Assembly (NCBI RefSeq): GCF_006345825.1
Contig: NZ_VCIX01000086.1
Coordinates: 62,001-126,000, forward strand
Origin: Paenibacillus paridis
GTDB lineage: Bacteria; Bacillota; Bacilli; Paenibacillales; Paenibacillaceae
Direction of reading: 5' to 3'
DNA: 64,000 nucleotides
Each line of letters starts with the position of its first letter. Positions within the stretch are counted from its first letter, which is position 1. This document shows positions 37,069-46,209 of this stretch, piece after piece. The position numbers and the translations under genes are program-made. The notes under the pieces are model-generated. The model searched no databases and was not told the origin of the DNA. It worked only from the letters and a program-made list of their open reading frames with translations.

Positions 37069-40000
37069 ATGAAAAAGATTGCGAGGTTTGTCTCACTTCT
37101 TTTAATTATCACTCTCTTGATTGGCGGACTTAACCTGAAGTTTGGCACAGTGGAAGCACAAAGCACGGAGGAGCCTGACTTGGACCAGATCGAAGCATCG
37201 TGGCCCGTCGTTTTTGAAGACACCTTCGATCAGCCTGCCGCCAATTGGGATGCGCCTTCCGGGAACTATATGAACTATGAATATACAGGCGGGCGCTTTG
37301 CCGCCAAGGATACCTACGCTAGCTCCAAAGCAAGAATCAAGGAAAAATCCTGGTCAACATTTATGCTGACGTTCAATCTGAACATACCGGATGTCTCGGC
37401 AGCGGGCGCTTTTGCCAGAGTGGATTTGGGAGATGCAGGCAGCACCGCCTATGACTCGCTTCTGATCAAGCAGAACAAGATTTCCTTCTATAAATCCGGC
37501 GTTACAGGGGAGACCACGCTTGCCAACTATACGATACAATCCGGTGTCAGCTATGCTTTCAGAGTGCTCGTGAGTGGCACGAAGGCCACTGTAGAGGTGA
37601 AGCCGGCGACAGCAGCTACCTATCAAGCACTTGGTGAGTATGAGAATCTATCGGCGGCGTCCGCAAGAACGGTTACCTTTGGGCATAACCTAGCTAAGCC
37701 AAGCCTAGATGACGTTCGAATCTTTTCGGAGGAGAACGATGGTTCGTTGATTCCCGATGTGAACCAGGTAACGGCTTCATGGCCCGTCGTCTTTGAGGAC
37801 CTGTTTGTGAATCCAACGGCCAAATGGGATACACCCGCCGGAAACTATATGAACTACCAATATCTTGACGGGCGTTTTACGGCCAAGGACACCTTCTCTA
37901 CCTCTAAGGCAAGAATCAAAGGCAAGTCGTGGAAAAAGTTTCTGCTCACGTTCCAGTTGACCATCCCCGATGTCTCGGCGGCAGGCGCTTTTGCCCGAGT
38001 GGATCTGGGTGACGTAAACAGCGCGAATTATGACTCCTTGCTCATTAAGCAAAACAAAATCTCCTTCTATAAATCGGGCATCACTGGCGAAACAAAGATC
38101 GCTGATTACACCATTGTTTCCGGTGAAAGCTACGATTTCCGATTGCTTGTGGATGGCAATTCCGCCATTGTGCAGGTGAAAGAAGCTGGAGAGACCGAGT
38201 ATGAGACGATGGGTCAATATCAAGGTCTGTACAATGCCGTCAAAAGAACAGTTACGTTCGGCCATCATTTGCTCAAGCCGAGTTTGGATAACGTGCGGGT
38301 ATATGCCCTTGCTGCGGATAATCCTTATACGGGACCCGTGTTAAGCAGCTTGCAATTTCACAAGACAGCGATGGATTTGAAAGTCGGGGAGACGGAGAAT
38401 CTGAGAGCCATTTACGAGCCAGCAACGGTTGTGCTTGATGATGACAGCGTCATATGGAGCAGCAGCAACGAGCAGGTGGTGAAGCTGACCGGCAGCACGT
38501 CCAAAGCCAGAGCCGTCACGGCGGTAGCGCCGGGGACAGCAACCATTCAGGCGGTTACAGCCGACAACAATATTACGGTCATTTGTTACGTCACGGTCAC
38601 GCCGGCTGTTATACCTGCAAGCGGCAGCGCCACCTTTGCTTTTAACGGCGCTATGCAAGAAATACCCGAGGACTTATACGGCATCAATTATCAGAAGCTG
38701 AATGATTTGGGCCGGACCGATCAATGGTACAGCTCAAGAGACATTGCTTTAATGCAGGATATTGGGGTTGATATCTTAAGGGTGCCAGACGGAACGTCGG
38801 CCAACTATTATTTGTACAAGGACGGGTCATTGGTCAACGCGAACGATCCAAGATTCAGCGGCATTACGACAGGCTTCGAATATACTTCCGTTAATGGAAT
38901 TAACAACGGGCTGAACGGCATTTTTATGGATGATATATTCAGGTCGCCAAATGAGCTTGAACTGCCAAGCACCTTCGTGGTGAATGTGGCTTATCAGACG
39001 GTTCAAGAGATCACCGAGCAGGTGGAAGAAATCCAAAGCCTCTCCGATCAGCCTGTCCGAATTGAAATGGGCAATGAGTTTTATCTGAACCATTACGGCG
39101 ATGAATTTCCGTCCGTGACCGATTACGTGGCTAAGGCAGCTTTGGTTTATGCCGCCATCAAAGGAATTGACCCGAATATTAAAGTCGGAATCGTTATTTT
39201 GGACAAATGGCAGGAGACGATCATTGTCAAAGATCCGGATTCGCATAAGCCGAATGATCCGCTTGATCTGGAGGATACGGCCAACAACCGTTATGTACGG
39301 TGGGAAGAATGGAACCGGACGATCGCTGACCACCCAGATATTTATGACGCCGTCGTTCCGCATGAATATACCGGCGTGCACAGTATCGATGACCTGACGC
39401 AGTCGGATTTCATGGACTTTTTGTATGTGAACAACGAAAACCGCTACCAGCTCATCAAAGAGCAGGCGCTGGAGTTTCCAGGCAAAGAAATGTGGATTAC
39501 CGAATATGGCGGCATCAGCGGACTCATCTTCGGCGGCGAGACCAACACAACGGAAAAAGGCCGTATCCATCTTGGAAAAACGCCAGCCTATTCGATGCAT
39601 TACATGGAGCGGTTTATGAATTTCATGAAGTCAGGCAATGTGCAGGTGAGCGCTTACCATTGCCTTATCGACAATCAGTTTTTTGGCGTCGTTCAGGATA
39701 GCTTTGATTCCGCCAACAAAACGGGCATGGTCGTCCTGCCGCCCTATTATACGTTTAGAGAAATCGGCAAGCTGCTGAGTGAAAACGACTACTACTATGA
39801 TATGGATATGACCAGCGGCGACTTCCGGATGATGAACAACGCATCGCCTGCCAATTATGTATATGGCAAGGATCTGAAGATTAATGACGTAGGCGCATGG
39901 GGACTTGGCGATGCAACGAGCGCAGGCACGGTTGTATTCAGCAACAGGACGAATAAGGAAATTGAGGTTTCCATCCCCGGTCAGAATCTGATGCCGGTCT

Positions 40001-40629
40001 GGACATATGGCGGCGACCCGGTTCCGGATTATCTCGTCAATGATTACACGATTTGGAGACAGGAGCCCAAAACGAATCCGCTGCCGGTTATTCCTTCCGA
40101 AGGATTTGCGGCAACCGTGACGTTGCAGCCCTATTCCATGACGGTAGTGAAGCTGGACGGAAAAACCTACAGCGATGTAAATGCAGCACATTGGGCGAAA
40201 GAATACATTGAGAATCTAGCGACGAAGGGATTGGTTTCTGGCGGAAGCGCTACTCACTATTTGCCAGAGGCGAATGTGACCAAAGCGAATTTCACCACAA
40301 TGCTGGTGAAGGCGCTGCAAATTTCAGCTGATTACTCGGATACGCCAGCGGCATTCGCGGATATTGCAAGCACCGATGCGAACTATCCGGCCATGGCGGC
40401 CGCGGCTTGGAAGGGCATTGCCACAGCGGATTCATCAGGACATTTCAATCCGAGTCAGTTGCTTACAATTGCCGAAATGATTGCGATGACGCAAAATGCT
40501 GCCGCTGCAATCGGAAAAGAGCCAACGCTGATTACGAATCCAGGATTCGGCGGGACTCCTTCTTCGACAGGCTATGCTACGCGTGCGGAAGCGGCGCGAA
40601 TGGTTTATGCGCTTTTGGCATTGAATTAA
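37069..40629 (+). CDS. SLH-anchored surface protein with duplicated module and glycosidase-like domain
   Basis: This secreted protein has 1186 residues. In order it shows a signal peptide (1-30, ending TVEA), two similar modules of about 180 residues (from S44 and S237), a Big2-type Ig domain (about 425-512), a TIM-barrel glycosidase-like domain (about 520-1030), and S-layer-homology repeats (from Y1034). Clan GH-A features are E670 in IEMGNEF, the likely acid/base, and E812 in WITEYGG, the likely nucleophile. It should sit on the cell wall and attack an extracellular glycan. The exact GH family is not recognised. GAGGAGG precedes the ATG. Confidence 0.88.
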   Translation: MKKIARFVSLLLIITLLIGGLNLKFGTVEAQSTEEPDLDQIEASWPVVFEDTFDQPAANWDAPSGNYMNYEYTGGRFAAKDTYASSKARIKEKSWSTFMLTFNLNIPDVSAAGAFARVDLGDAGSTAYDSLLIKQNKISFYKSGVTGETTLANYTIQSGVSYAFRVLVSGTKATVEVKPATAATYQALGEYENLSAASARTVTFGHNLAKPSLDDVRIFSEENDGSLIPDVNQVTASWPVVFEDLFVNPTAKWDTPAGNYMNYQYLDGRFTAKDTFSTSKARIKGKSWKKFLLTFQLTIPDVSAAGAFARVDLGDVNSANYDSLLIKQNKISFYKSGITGETKIADYTIVSGESYDFRLLVDGNSAIVQVKEAGETEYETMGQYQGLYNAVKRTVTFGHHLLKPSLDNVRVYALAADNPYTGPVLSSLQFHKTAMDLKVGETENLRAIYEPATVVLDDDSVIWSSSNEQVVKLTGSTSKARAVTAVAPGTATIQAVTADNNITVICYVTVTPAVIPASGSATFAFNGAMQEIPEDLYGINYQKLNDLGRTDQWYSSRDIALMQDIGVDILRVPDGTSANYYLYKDGSLVNANDPRFSGITTGFEYTSVNGINNGLNGIFMDDIFRSPNELELPSTFVVNVAYQTVQEITEQVEEIQSLSDQPVRIEMGNEFYLNHYGDEFPSVTDYVAKAALVYAAIKGIDPNIKVGIVILDKWQETIIVKDPDSHKPNDPLDLEDTANNRYVRWEEWNRTIADHPDIYDAVVPHEYTGVHSIDDLTQSDFMDFLYVNNENRYQLIKEQALEFPGKEMWITEYGGISGLIFGGETNTTEKGRIHLGKTPAYSMHYMERFMNFMKSGNVQVSAYHCLIDNQFFGVVQDSFDSANKTGMVVLPPYYTFREIGKLLSENDYYYDMDMTSGDFRMMNNASPANYVYGKDLKINDVGAWGLGDATSAGTVVFSNRTNKEIEVSIPGQNLMPVWTYGGDPVPDYLVNDYTIWRQEPKTNPLPVIPSEGFAATVTLQPYSMTVVKLDGKTYSDVNAAHWAKEYIENLATKGLVSGGSATHYLPEANVTKANFTTMLVKALQISADYSDTPAAFADIASTDANYPAMAAAAWKGIATADSSGHFNPSQLLTIAEMIAMTQNAAAAIGKEPTLITNPGFGGTPSSTGYATRAEAARMVYALLALN
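37198..38318 (+). repeat. Internal tandem duplication in the SLH protein gene
   Basis: The segments starting at 37198 and 37777, 579 bases apart, encode clearly homologous modules. Shared blocks include SWPVVFED, IPDVSAAGAFARVDLGD and LLIKQNKISFYKSG. The modules resemble LamG-like or carbohydrate-binding beta-sandwiches. Confidence 0.85.
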
Positions 40630-40710
40630 GCGTTGAATGGCAAGACAAGGCGGTCTTAAGGGAAAAGGGATTCGAATTGAGCTGGAAGATAGTTTATGAG
40701 GAGTGTCGAC

Positions 40711-42597
40711 ATGCGTACAGAGATAGGTATTCTAAATGAACAGGACTATTACCGGATCGTTTATGGCGGCTGGTTGGGCAAAAATATCGGCGGAACGCTT
40801 GGCGCTCCAGTTGAAGGCATCAAAGAGCTGCTGCAGCTGGAGTATTACCCCGAGCTGCCAGACGGCCCGCTGGAGAACGATGATCTTGACTTGCAGCTGG
40901 TTTGGCTTCATGCCTTGGAGCAATATGGACCAGGGCTCACGGCTGCGCACCTCGCCCAGGAGTGGGTAGACCATATTTTTTTTCCATTTGATGAATATGG
41001 CTATGCCTTAACCAACATGCGCAGAGGGCTGAAGCCGCCCATTGCGGGACTCTTTAATAATCCGTTCACCAGCTGCATGGGCTCTCCGATCCGCTCTGAA
41101 ATCTGGGCGATGGTAGCTCCCGGCATGCCGGAGCTCGCAGCCCGGTATGCCTACGAGGATGCTATTACGGACCATGCGGGCGGCGAAGGCGTTTACGGGG
41201 AGATGTTTTTCGCGGCTCTGGAAAGCGCGATTTTTTTCGAGAAGGATCGGGATGCCCTAATCGCCATTGGCATGAAATTCATACCGCCTGACTGCCGAAC
41301 GGCGCTGGCGATTCAGGATTTATTGCGCTGGCATAAGGAAGGGAAAGAGTGGAAGGTAGCGCGCGAGCTTATTTTGGAGCATCATGGGAGCGAGAATTTT
41401 ACGGATACGCCGCAAAATATTGCTTTTACCCTGCTCGGCTGGCTGTACGGGGATGATTTCGAGGATGCCATTCTTAAAGCGGTGAACTGCGGCTATGATA
41501 CCGATTGCACTGCCGCTACGCTCGCTGCTATCCTTGGCATGATACTCGGACCGGAAGGGCTGCCGGCCAAGTGGGTGGATCCTGTCGGCAACAAGGTCGT
41601 GGTCAGCCCGCCGATTAAAGGCTTTCCGTATCCTGTGACGTTGGAGGAGCTAACGGGCAGAACGATTGCGATGGGCAGGCAGATATTGGCCTACGCAGGC
41701 TCTCCAATTCTTATTCGGTCGGATGCGCCGAGCAAGCTGGATTACCGGGCAGAAGCCGATGAATCATTGGAGCCATTATGGACACGGGATCCGGCCGTCG
41801 ATATCCGCTACCTGCCTGAAGGCTCGCAGAAGCATGCGCTGCTGAAGGTGGAAATTCGATATGAAGGCAACGACCCATCCATAGGTGCCGGATGTGAGAA
41901 AAAGCTGCAATTCACGATTGCGAACACGGCAACCATTTCTCTGGCATTCCGGCTGGAGCTTTTGTTGCCGAAGGATTGGACGGGTGAGGACATGCAGGCG
42001 ATTACGTTGGCAGCCGGTGAATCTTACATTTGGGATACGACTGTTCATGCCTCTCAGAGCTTGCAGCAAGCGGCGTACAACCTGCAGCTCCAATTCACCC
42101 GGCTGCACAATTATTCGGAATGGGCACAGTATCATGCCACCTTTGCTCTAGTTCGGGCTTATGGCTGGTTGGTCTCAGGTCCTGACGGTTCGAATGAGCA
42201 GCCTGCTTGGATACCTGGCAACCGTATGCTGCTGGATGAAATTACAGGCTTGCAGGCCCAAGGGTGGTACACAGGGCGGACGATGCTGCATAATCCGTTG
42301 GACCGTCGAATTTGCCTCATCGTGTCGGCACCGGGAGCGGTCCGATTGAAGCTGGGTGGCGAGACCGTGCTTGAAACCACTGGAGCCGCCGATTGGCTTC
42401 CAGCCTATCATCGGGGAGCAGAAGGACAGCGGGTAGAGCTGAATCTGACTGCCGGGGATCATCGATTGGAGGTAGAGGCTCTTCGGGAGGAGCGGCCTCT
42501 GGAACTATATGTGATGATGGTCGCGCCTGCTGATACGGAGGAGCCGGGCTTTTGTTACAACCTGAATGACCTACTGTTAGATCTGCCGCGCAACTAA
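40711..42597 (+). CDS. ADP-ribosylglycohydrolase-fold protein with C-terminal extension
   Basis: This protein of 628 residues has an N-terminal all-helical ADP-ribosylglycohydrolase (crystallin J1) domain of about 330 residues. Metal-binding motifs are ENDDLDLQ (D57, D58, D60) and CGYDTDCTAA (D263, D265). The remaining 300 residues look beta-rich and are not recognised. ATG at 40711 is chosen because AGGAG lies seven bases upstream. There is no signal peptide. It follows the SLH-protein gene by 81 bases in a glycan locus, so cleavage of a sugar N- or O-glycosidic bond is more likely than removal of ADP-ribose from proteins. That is an inference. Confidence 0.85.
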   Translation: MRTEIGILNEQDYYRIVYGGWLGKNIGGTLGAPVEGIKELLQLEYYPELPDGPLENDDLDLQLVWLHALEQYGPGLTAAHLAQEWVDHIFFPFDEYGYALTNMRRGLKPPIAGLFNNPFTSCMGSPIRSEIWAMVAPGMPELAARYAYEDAITDHAGGEGVYGEMFFAALESAIFFEKDRDALIAIGMKFIPPDCRTALAIQDLLRWHKEGKEWKVARELILEHHGSENFTDTPQNIAFTLLGWLYGDDFEDAILKAVNCGYDTDCTAATLAAILGMILGPEGLPAKWVDPVGNKVVVSPPIKGFPYPVTLEELTGRTIAMGRQILAYAGSPILIRSDAPSKLDYRAEADESLEPLWTRDPAVDIRYLPEGSQKHALLKVEIRYEGNDPSIGAGCEKKLQFTIANTATISLAFRLELLLPKDWTGEDMQAITLAAGESYIWDTTVHASQSLQQAAYNLQLQFTRLHNYSEWAQYHATFALVRAYGWLVSGPDGSNEQPAWIPGNRMLLDEITGLQAQGWYTGRTMLHNPLDRRICLIVSAPGAVRLKLGGETVLETTGAADWLPAYHRGAEGQRVELNLTAGDHRLEVEALREERPLELYVMMVAPADTEEPGFCYNLNDLLLDLPRN

Positions 42598-42616
42598 TAT
42601 AGCACCGAAAGCTTCG

Positions 42617-42643
42617 TAAGCGCCGAAAGGCGCTTATTTTTTT
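42617..42643 (+). terminator. Rho-independent terminator overlapping the convergent gene end
   Basis: TAAGCGCC (42617-42624), a GAAA tetraloop and GGCGCTTA (42629-42636) are followed by seven Ts. The right arm contains the stop codon of the glycosyltransferase gene on the other strand. Confidence 0.85.
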
Positions 42644-43947
42644 GAAAGGGAGGCATCCTCTTGTAGTGGAATCGGTGTATACGATTTGGTTGCTGCTTTT
42701 CGAAATGTGAGATATGCCCCTATATGCTTCAATAAATATACGCCAAGCCAAGATGACAAAATAATAAACAGCGGCATAACGGTAAAATTGTAACGGTACT
42801 CCGGTACGAACAAGAGCCTAATCAGCGACATCACGATGATCACTACCGCCAGCATGACGGCCGGATGCCGCCATTTCCGAATTAGCGCTAGCAGCGGGAT
42901 AATTGTGCTGTATAGGATAAGCAAGTGCAAATAGGCGACATGCGGGTAAGCGTAATAGACAGGTGAGTGCCCGGAGCCGAAGAACATATGCGTATACGTA
43001 TATTTCAGCTTGCCGACGGTGTACCATTTTACGTATTTCCAAGTTTGCTGGGTAAAGCCCGCTTTGATGCGCGCCCAAGCATATTCGTTTTGCGACATGC
43101 CATTGCGTTCCACAATTTTATCGGTATAGTCCTTGTCCGGATACGTACCTGCACTAAACGGATTGGACTGGGAAGCCGTCAGCACGAATTCATTCAGCGT
43201 CACGAGGTTGCGAATCCACCAGGGCAGCATCATCGCGGACAGGCATAGGCCGGTAATGACACCGAGCAACGCGACTTTTTTGAACATCGCGAGCTTGGAG
43301 GAATGGGCCTCTTCTTGAGGAGACTTAGCCCTAAACCATTGCTGAAGCAAAAACACGCCGTACAGCGGCACAAATAAAGGCAAAAACTCGGCGCGGACCA
43401 GCACGGTAAGCCCGAGCAACACACCTGCAAAGGCGGCGTCGCGCTTCCGCTGCGTTCGGAAAGCATGGAGCTGCATGGATAAATAGGACATTAACAAAAA
43501 TAACGCAAGCGATTCGGTCAGTACCGCCCCGTTCGTCCAAATAAAAGGATGATATATCGCCGAGATCAATAGCGAGAGGATCGCCACCCATTTATTTCGA
43601 GCAGCCTGCATCGCAAGCGTATAGATGAGCAGCATTGCACCAAGGCTAATCAGCAATTGTACCCATCGAATGAGTGGAAACGGCTCAACGGAAAGTTGAT
43701 CGGCGACCACATACAGGCCAGCCATAAATAAAGGATAGCCTGGCGTTACCCTTGCATTAGGAACTTCTTCTTTGTAAGAATAAATGCCTTGATCGAGCAG
43801 CCGGTGCACCATTTCATTATAATACTTCGTGTCGTGTGAGATAGAGTGAGTAACCGAGGTGAGAAAATCAGCCCTTAGCCAAAAGGCAAGCGTAAAAATA
43901 AGAACAATCGCTAGCGACCAAGCTTTGTTTTGTTTAACCCATTGCAC
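42634..43947 (-). CDS. GT39-like membrane glycosyltransferase
   Basis: This protein of 437 residues has about ten membrane segments and resembles ArnT/PMT-type glycosyltransferases that use lipid-linked sugars. After the first membrane segment the loop carries acidic residues (SHDTKYYNEM), followed by a conserved ARVTPGYPLFMAG stretch. The start is GTG at 43947, preceded by AAAGGGG about ten bases away on the minus strand. It stands alone downstream of an AraC gene. The acceptor is unknown and could be a wall polymer or surface protein. Confidence 0.85.
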   Translation of the reverse strand: MQWVKQNKAWSLAIVLIFTLAFWLRADFLTSVTHSISHDTKYYNEMVHRLLDQGIYSYKEEVPNARVTPGYPLFMAGLYVVADQLSVEPFPLIRWVQLLISLGAMLLIYTLAMQAARNKWVAILSLLISAIYHPFIWTNGAVLTESLALFLLMSYLSMQLHAFRTQRKRDAAFAGVLLGLTVLVRAEFLPLFVPLYGVFLLQQWFRAKSPQEEAHSSKLAMFKKVALLGVITGLCLSAMMLPWWIRNLVTLNEFVLTASQSNPFSAGTYPDKDYTDKIVERNGMSQNEYAWARIKAGFTQQTWKYVKWYTVGKLKYTYTHMFFGSGHSPVYYAYPHVAYLHLLILYSTIIPLLALIRKWRHPAVMLAVVIIVMSLIRLLFVPEYRYNFTVMPLFIILSSWLGVYLLKHIGAYLTFRKAATKSYTPIPLQEDASLSKK

Positions 43948-44134
43948 GTTCTATAAGCCCCTTTCATCTTCGAACAAATAGCGATCCAGCTTGAAACAGG
44001 CGGTCCGCCTCATTTGTTTCTTCCTATTCATAAGGCAAGTATAGAGGGCTGTTCTTAATAAGTGTGGGATCATCCCCTTATCAAATCCTTAAGATCTCCT
44101 TAACGATGCAAATAGGCTGACTTTGTGGAATGAG

Positions 44135-44167
44135 AAAGAGCTCCATGCCAGAGGCATGGAGCTCTTT
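44135..44167. terminator. Perfect 15-bp hairpin terminator
   Basis: AAAGAGCTCCATGCC (44135-44149) pairs perfectly with GGCATGGAGCTCTTT (44153-44167). It probably ends transcription of the AraC gene on the minus strand. The rest of 43948-44281 holds only this hairpin and the 86-bp repeat. Confidence 0.75.
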
Positions 44168-44181
44168 TCAATTAATAGCAA

Positions 44182-44268
44182 AGTATATCCGTAGACTATA
44201 CATTCTCTATATTGCTCTGAACGAAATGCGTTGCGCGGCCAGAGGACGGGGACAATCGTTTCACCTTG
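44182..44268 (+). repeat. Dispersed 86-bp repeat, copy 2
   Basis: AGTATATCC to ACCTTG matches 12154-12239 over its full length in the same orientation. It lies downstream of the AraC gene, whereas copy 1 lies upstream of one, so a conserved promoter role is unlikely. Confidence 0.75.
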
Positions 44269-44281
44269 GTAATATAATTAA

Positions 44282-45241
44282 TTAAGACTCCTCCACAGCG
44301 TGCCGCTTGGCTTCCATCGCGGATTTGGATTCGCTGCGCATACGCTGCTTGAAGATCCGTGGCGAGCAATGATTATGCCGTTTGAATAGCTTATAGAACT
44401 GGGCGAGATTGGAGATGCCTACCTCGTAGCTGATCTCCATAATGCTGAGCTCGCTGGTCAGCAGCAGCTGCTCGGATTTTTTAATCCGTTTATAATTCAC
44501 ATAATCGACGAAGGAAACGCCCATCGTTTTTTTGAAATATTTTATAAAATAATGATAGCTCAAATTGAGCATGGCGCATGCCTCTTCTACAACGAGCTTC
44601 TCATTCAGCCTTGCGTCGATGTCATCAAGCACCGGCCTTAAGCGGCTAAGCTCGCTTTCTTCCGTATCGTTCAGCAGATTGCGCGTATCGCTTCGCAGCA
44701 GAAGCAGCAGCAATCTCTTGATCGCAGAGCTGATGGCGATTTCGTAACCTCTCATCCGTGTTTGTGATTCATTGAAGATCTCGAGTATATAAGCATGTGC
44801 CTTCTGCTTGGCAGCCGCGCTTTCCGCAAAAATATAGTTTAAAATATCGAGCGGCTGAGTCAGCTCCGAGAAACAATATAAATAGGGCATCGTGCTTTGG
44901 TCGAAATGCTTGCCCAGATCGATTTGAAAAACGATATAATGCAGCGCCGTATCGACAGTTGGCTTATGTGAACGATGCGGCTGATAGGCACCTAGTACCA
45001 TCACGTCGCCAGGGCCGAGAACAAGGTAGCCATGCTTGCTTTGCACGCCTAAGCTGCCCTCAATAACGGCAAGAAATTCGACTTCCTTGTGGCAGTGCCA
45101 GGGATGCTGCTCCAACGTGCTGGATTGGCCTGCTTCCCCGCGAATTTCCCATATTTTTAAAAACAGCAACGGGTTTTGGTAGACGACTTCTTCATTTACA
45201 GCCTCGAAATAGGCTTCTCTTATGGCTCCGTATACGGACAT
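44282..45241 (-). CDS. AraC-family regulator with N-terminal cupin
   Basis: This regulator of 319 residues has an N-terminal cupin (HPWHCHKEVEFLAVIEGSLG, then GPGDVMVLGAYQPHRS) and a C-terminal AraC DNA-binding domain (LVVEEACAMLNLSYHYF to NHCSPRIFKQRM). ATG at 45241 is chosen because GGAGG lies eight bases upstream on the minus strand; longer in-frame starts have no site. It is divergent from the ThuA-like gene across 120 bases and probably controls it. Confidence 0.93.
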   Translation of the reverse strand: MSVYGAIREAYFEAVNEEVVYQNPLLFLKIWEIRGEAGQSSTLEQHPWHCHKEVEFLAVIEGSLGVQSKHGYLVLGPGDVMVLGAYQPHRSHKPTVDTALHYIVFQIDLGKHFDQSTMPYLYCFSELTQPLDILNYIFAESAAAKQKAHAYILEIFNESQTRMRGYEIAISSAIKRLLLLLLRSDTRNLLNDTEESELSRLRPVLDDIDARLNEKLVVEEACAMLNLSYHYFIKYFKKTMGVSFVDYVNYKRIKKSEQLLLTSELSIMEISYEVGISNLAQFYKLFKRHNHCSPRIFKQRMRSESKSAMEAKRHAVEES

Positions 45242-45361
45242 GGACATGACCTCCACTTTGAGTATAGCACTTTTGAATAATAAATAAGCATCATTTAGCA
45301 TTACGCGCAAGCAGCGGTTTTTTTATACTGGGATTAACAAGTTTTCGAGGAGGATCTTACA

Positions 45362-46093
45362 ATGGCAAGGATAACGGTATGGAACGAGAATCGCCACGAG
45401 AAAATTAATCCGCTGGTGGGACAGATTTATCCCCAAGGCATTCATGGCGCAATTGCACAATTTTTAACGGAAGCGGGCTTTGAAACGGGCACGGCTACGC
45501 TTGATGAAGCGGAGCATGGCTTAACCGATGAAGTATTGCACAGCACCGATGTGCTCGTATGGTGGGGACATCTTGCTCACGATGAAGTAAGCGATGAGAT
45601 CGTTCGTAAAGTACAGCAGCGCGTGCTTGATGGCATGGGCCTGATCGTCCTGCATTCCGGCCATTTTTCGAAAATTTTCAAGCTGTTGATGGGTACAAGC
45701 TGCGACTTGAAATGGCGCGAGGCAGGGGAGAAGGAGCGGCTTTGGGTCATTGCCCCTAGCCATCCTATCGCGGAAGGAATCGGCGAATACATTCAGCTTG
45801 AGGAAGAAGAAATGTATGGCGAGCACTTTGATATTCCAGCGCCGGATGAAGTGATTTTTACCAGCTGGTTTGAAGGCGGAGAGGTGTTCCGCAGCGGCTG
45901 CACGTTCATGCGCGGGAACGGCAAAGTATTTTATTTCCGGCCGGGCCATGAAACGTACCCGACCTATCACAACGCCGACATTCAACGCGTCATCACCAAT
46001 GCCGTGAAATGGGCGCAGCCCGTGGGACGCCAACGGCCCGTTTACGGCAATGCGCAGCCATTGGAGACGCTAACAGCAAAAGCAGGCGTATAG
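45362..46093 (+). CDS. ThuA-like protein
   Basis: This protein of 243 residues has the class I glutamine-amidotransferase-like fold of ThuA, a protein linked to trehalose and related disaccharide use in rhizobia. Key stretches are [27 protein letters not shown] and [24 protein letters not shown] precedes the ATG. It is divergent from an AraC regulator and convergent with a GH3 gene. In Paenibacillus such genes often sit with sugar oxidoreductases, but none is adjacent here. The reaction is not established. Confidence 0.9.
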   Translation: MARITVWNENRHEKINPLVGQIYPQGIHGAIAQFLTEAGFETGTATLDEAEHGLTDEVLHSTDVLVWWGHLAHDEVSDEIVRKVQQRVLDGMGLIVLHSGHFSKIFKLLMGTSCDLKWREAGEKERLWVIAPSHPIAEGIGEYIQLEEEEMYGEHFDIPAPDEVIFTSWFEGGEVFRSGCTFMRGNGKVFYFRPGHETYPTYHNADIQRVITNAVKWAQPVGRQRPVYGNAQPLETLTAKAGV

Positions 46094-46162
46094 AGCAATA
46101 AGGAAAGCGGAATAGGGATCATTAATTAATATGTATTTGTATTGCTTCATTAATAAAGCAGA

Positions 46163-46199
46163 ACAACCAACACGCTGTAAGGGCATGTTGGTTGTTTTT
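46163..46199 (+). terminator. Rho-independent terminator after the ThuA-like gene
   Basis: ACAACCAACA (46163-46172) pairs perfectly with TGTTGGTTGT (46186-46195), and the T-run continues to 46199. It lies between convergent genes and may also serve the GH3 gene on the minus strand. Confidence 0.8.
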
Positions 46200-46209
46200 G
46201 TTGTGCCTG

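Noticed and set aside
38827-39600. Minus-strand open frame of 257 codons inside the SLH-protein gene
   Set aside because: It is antisense to a well-supported gene, has no ribosome site and its product has no recognisable domain.
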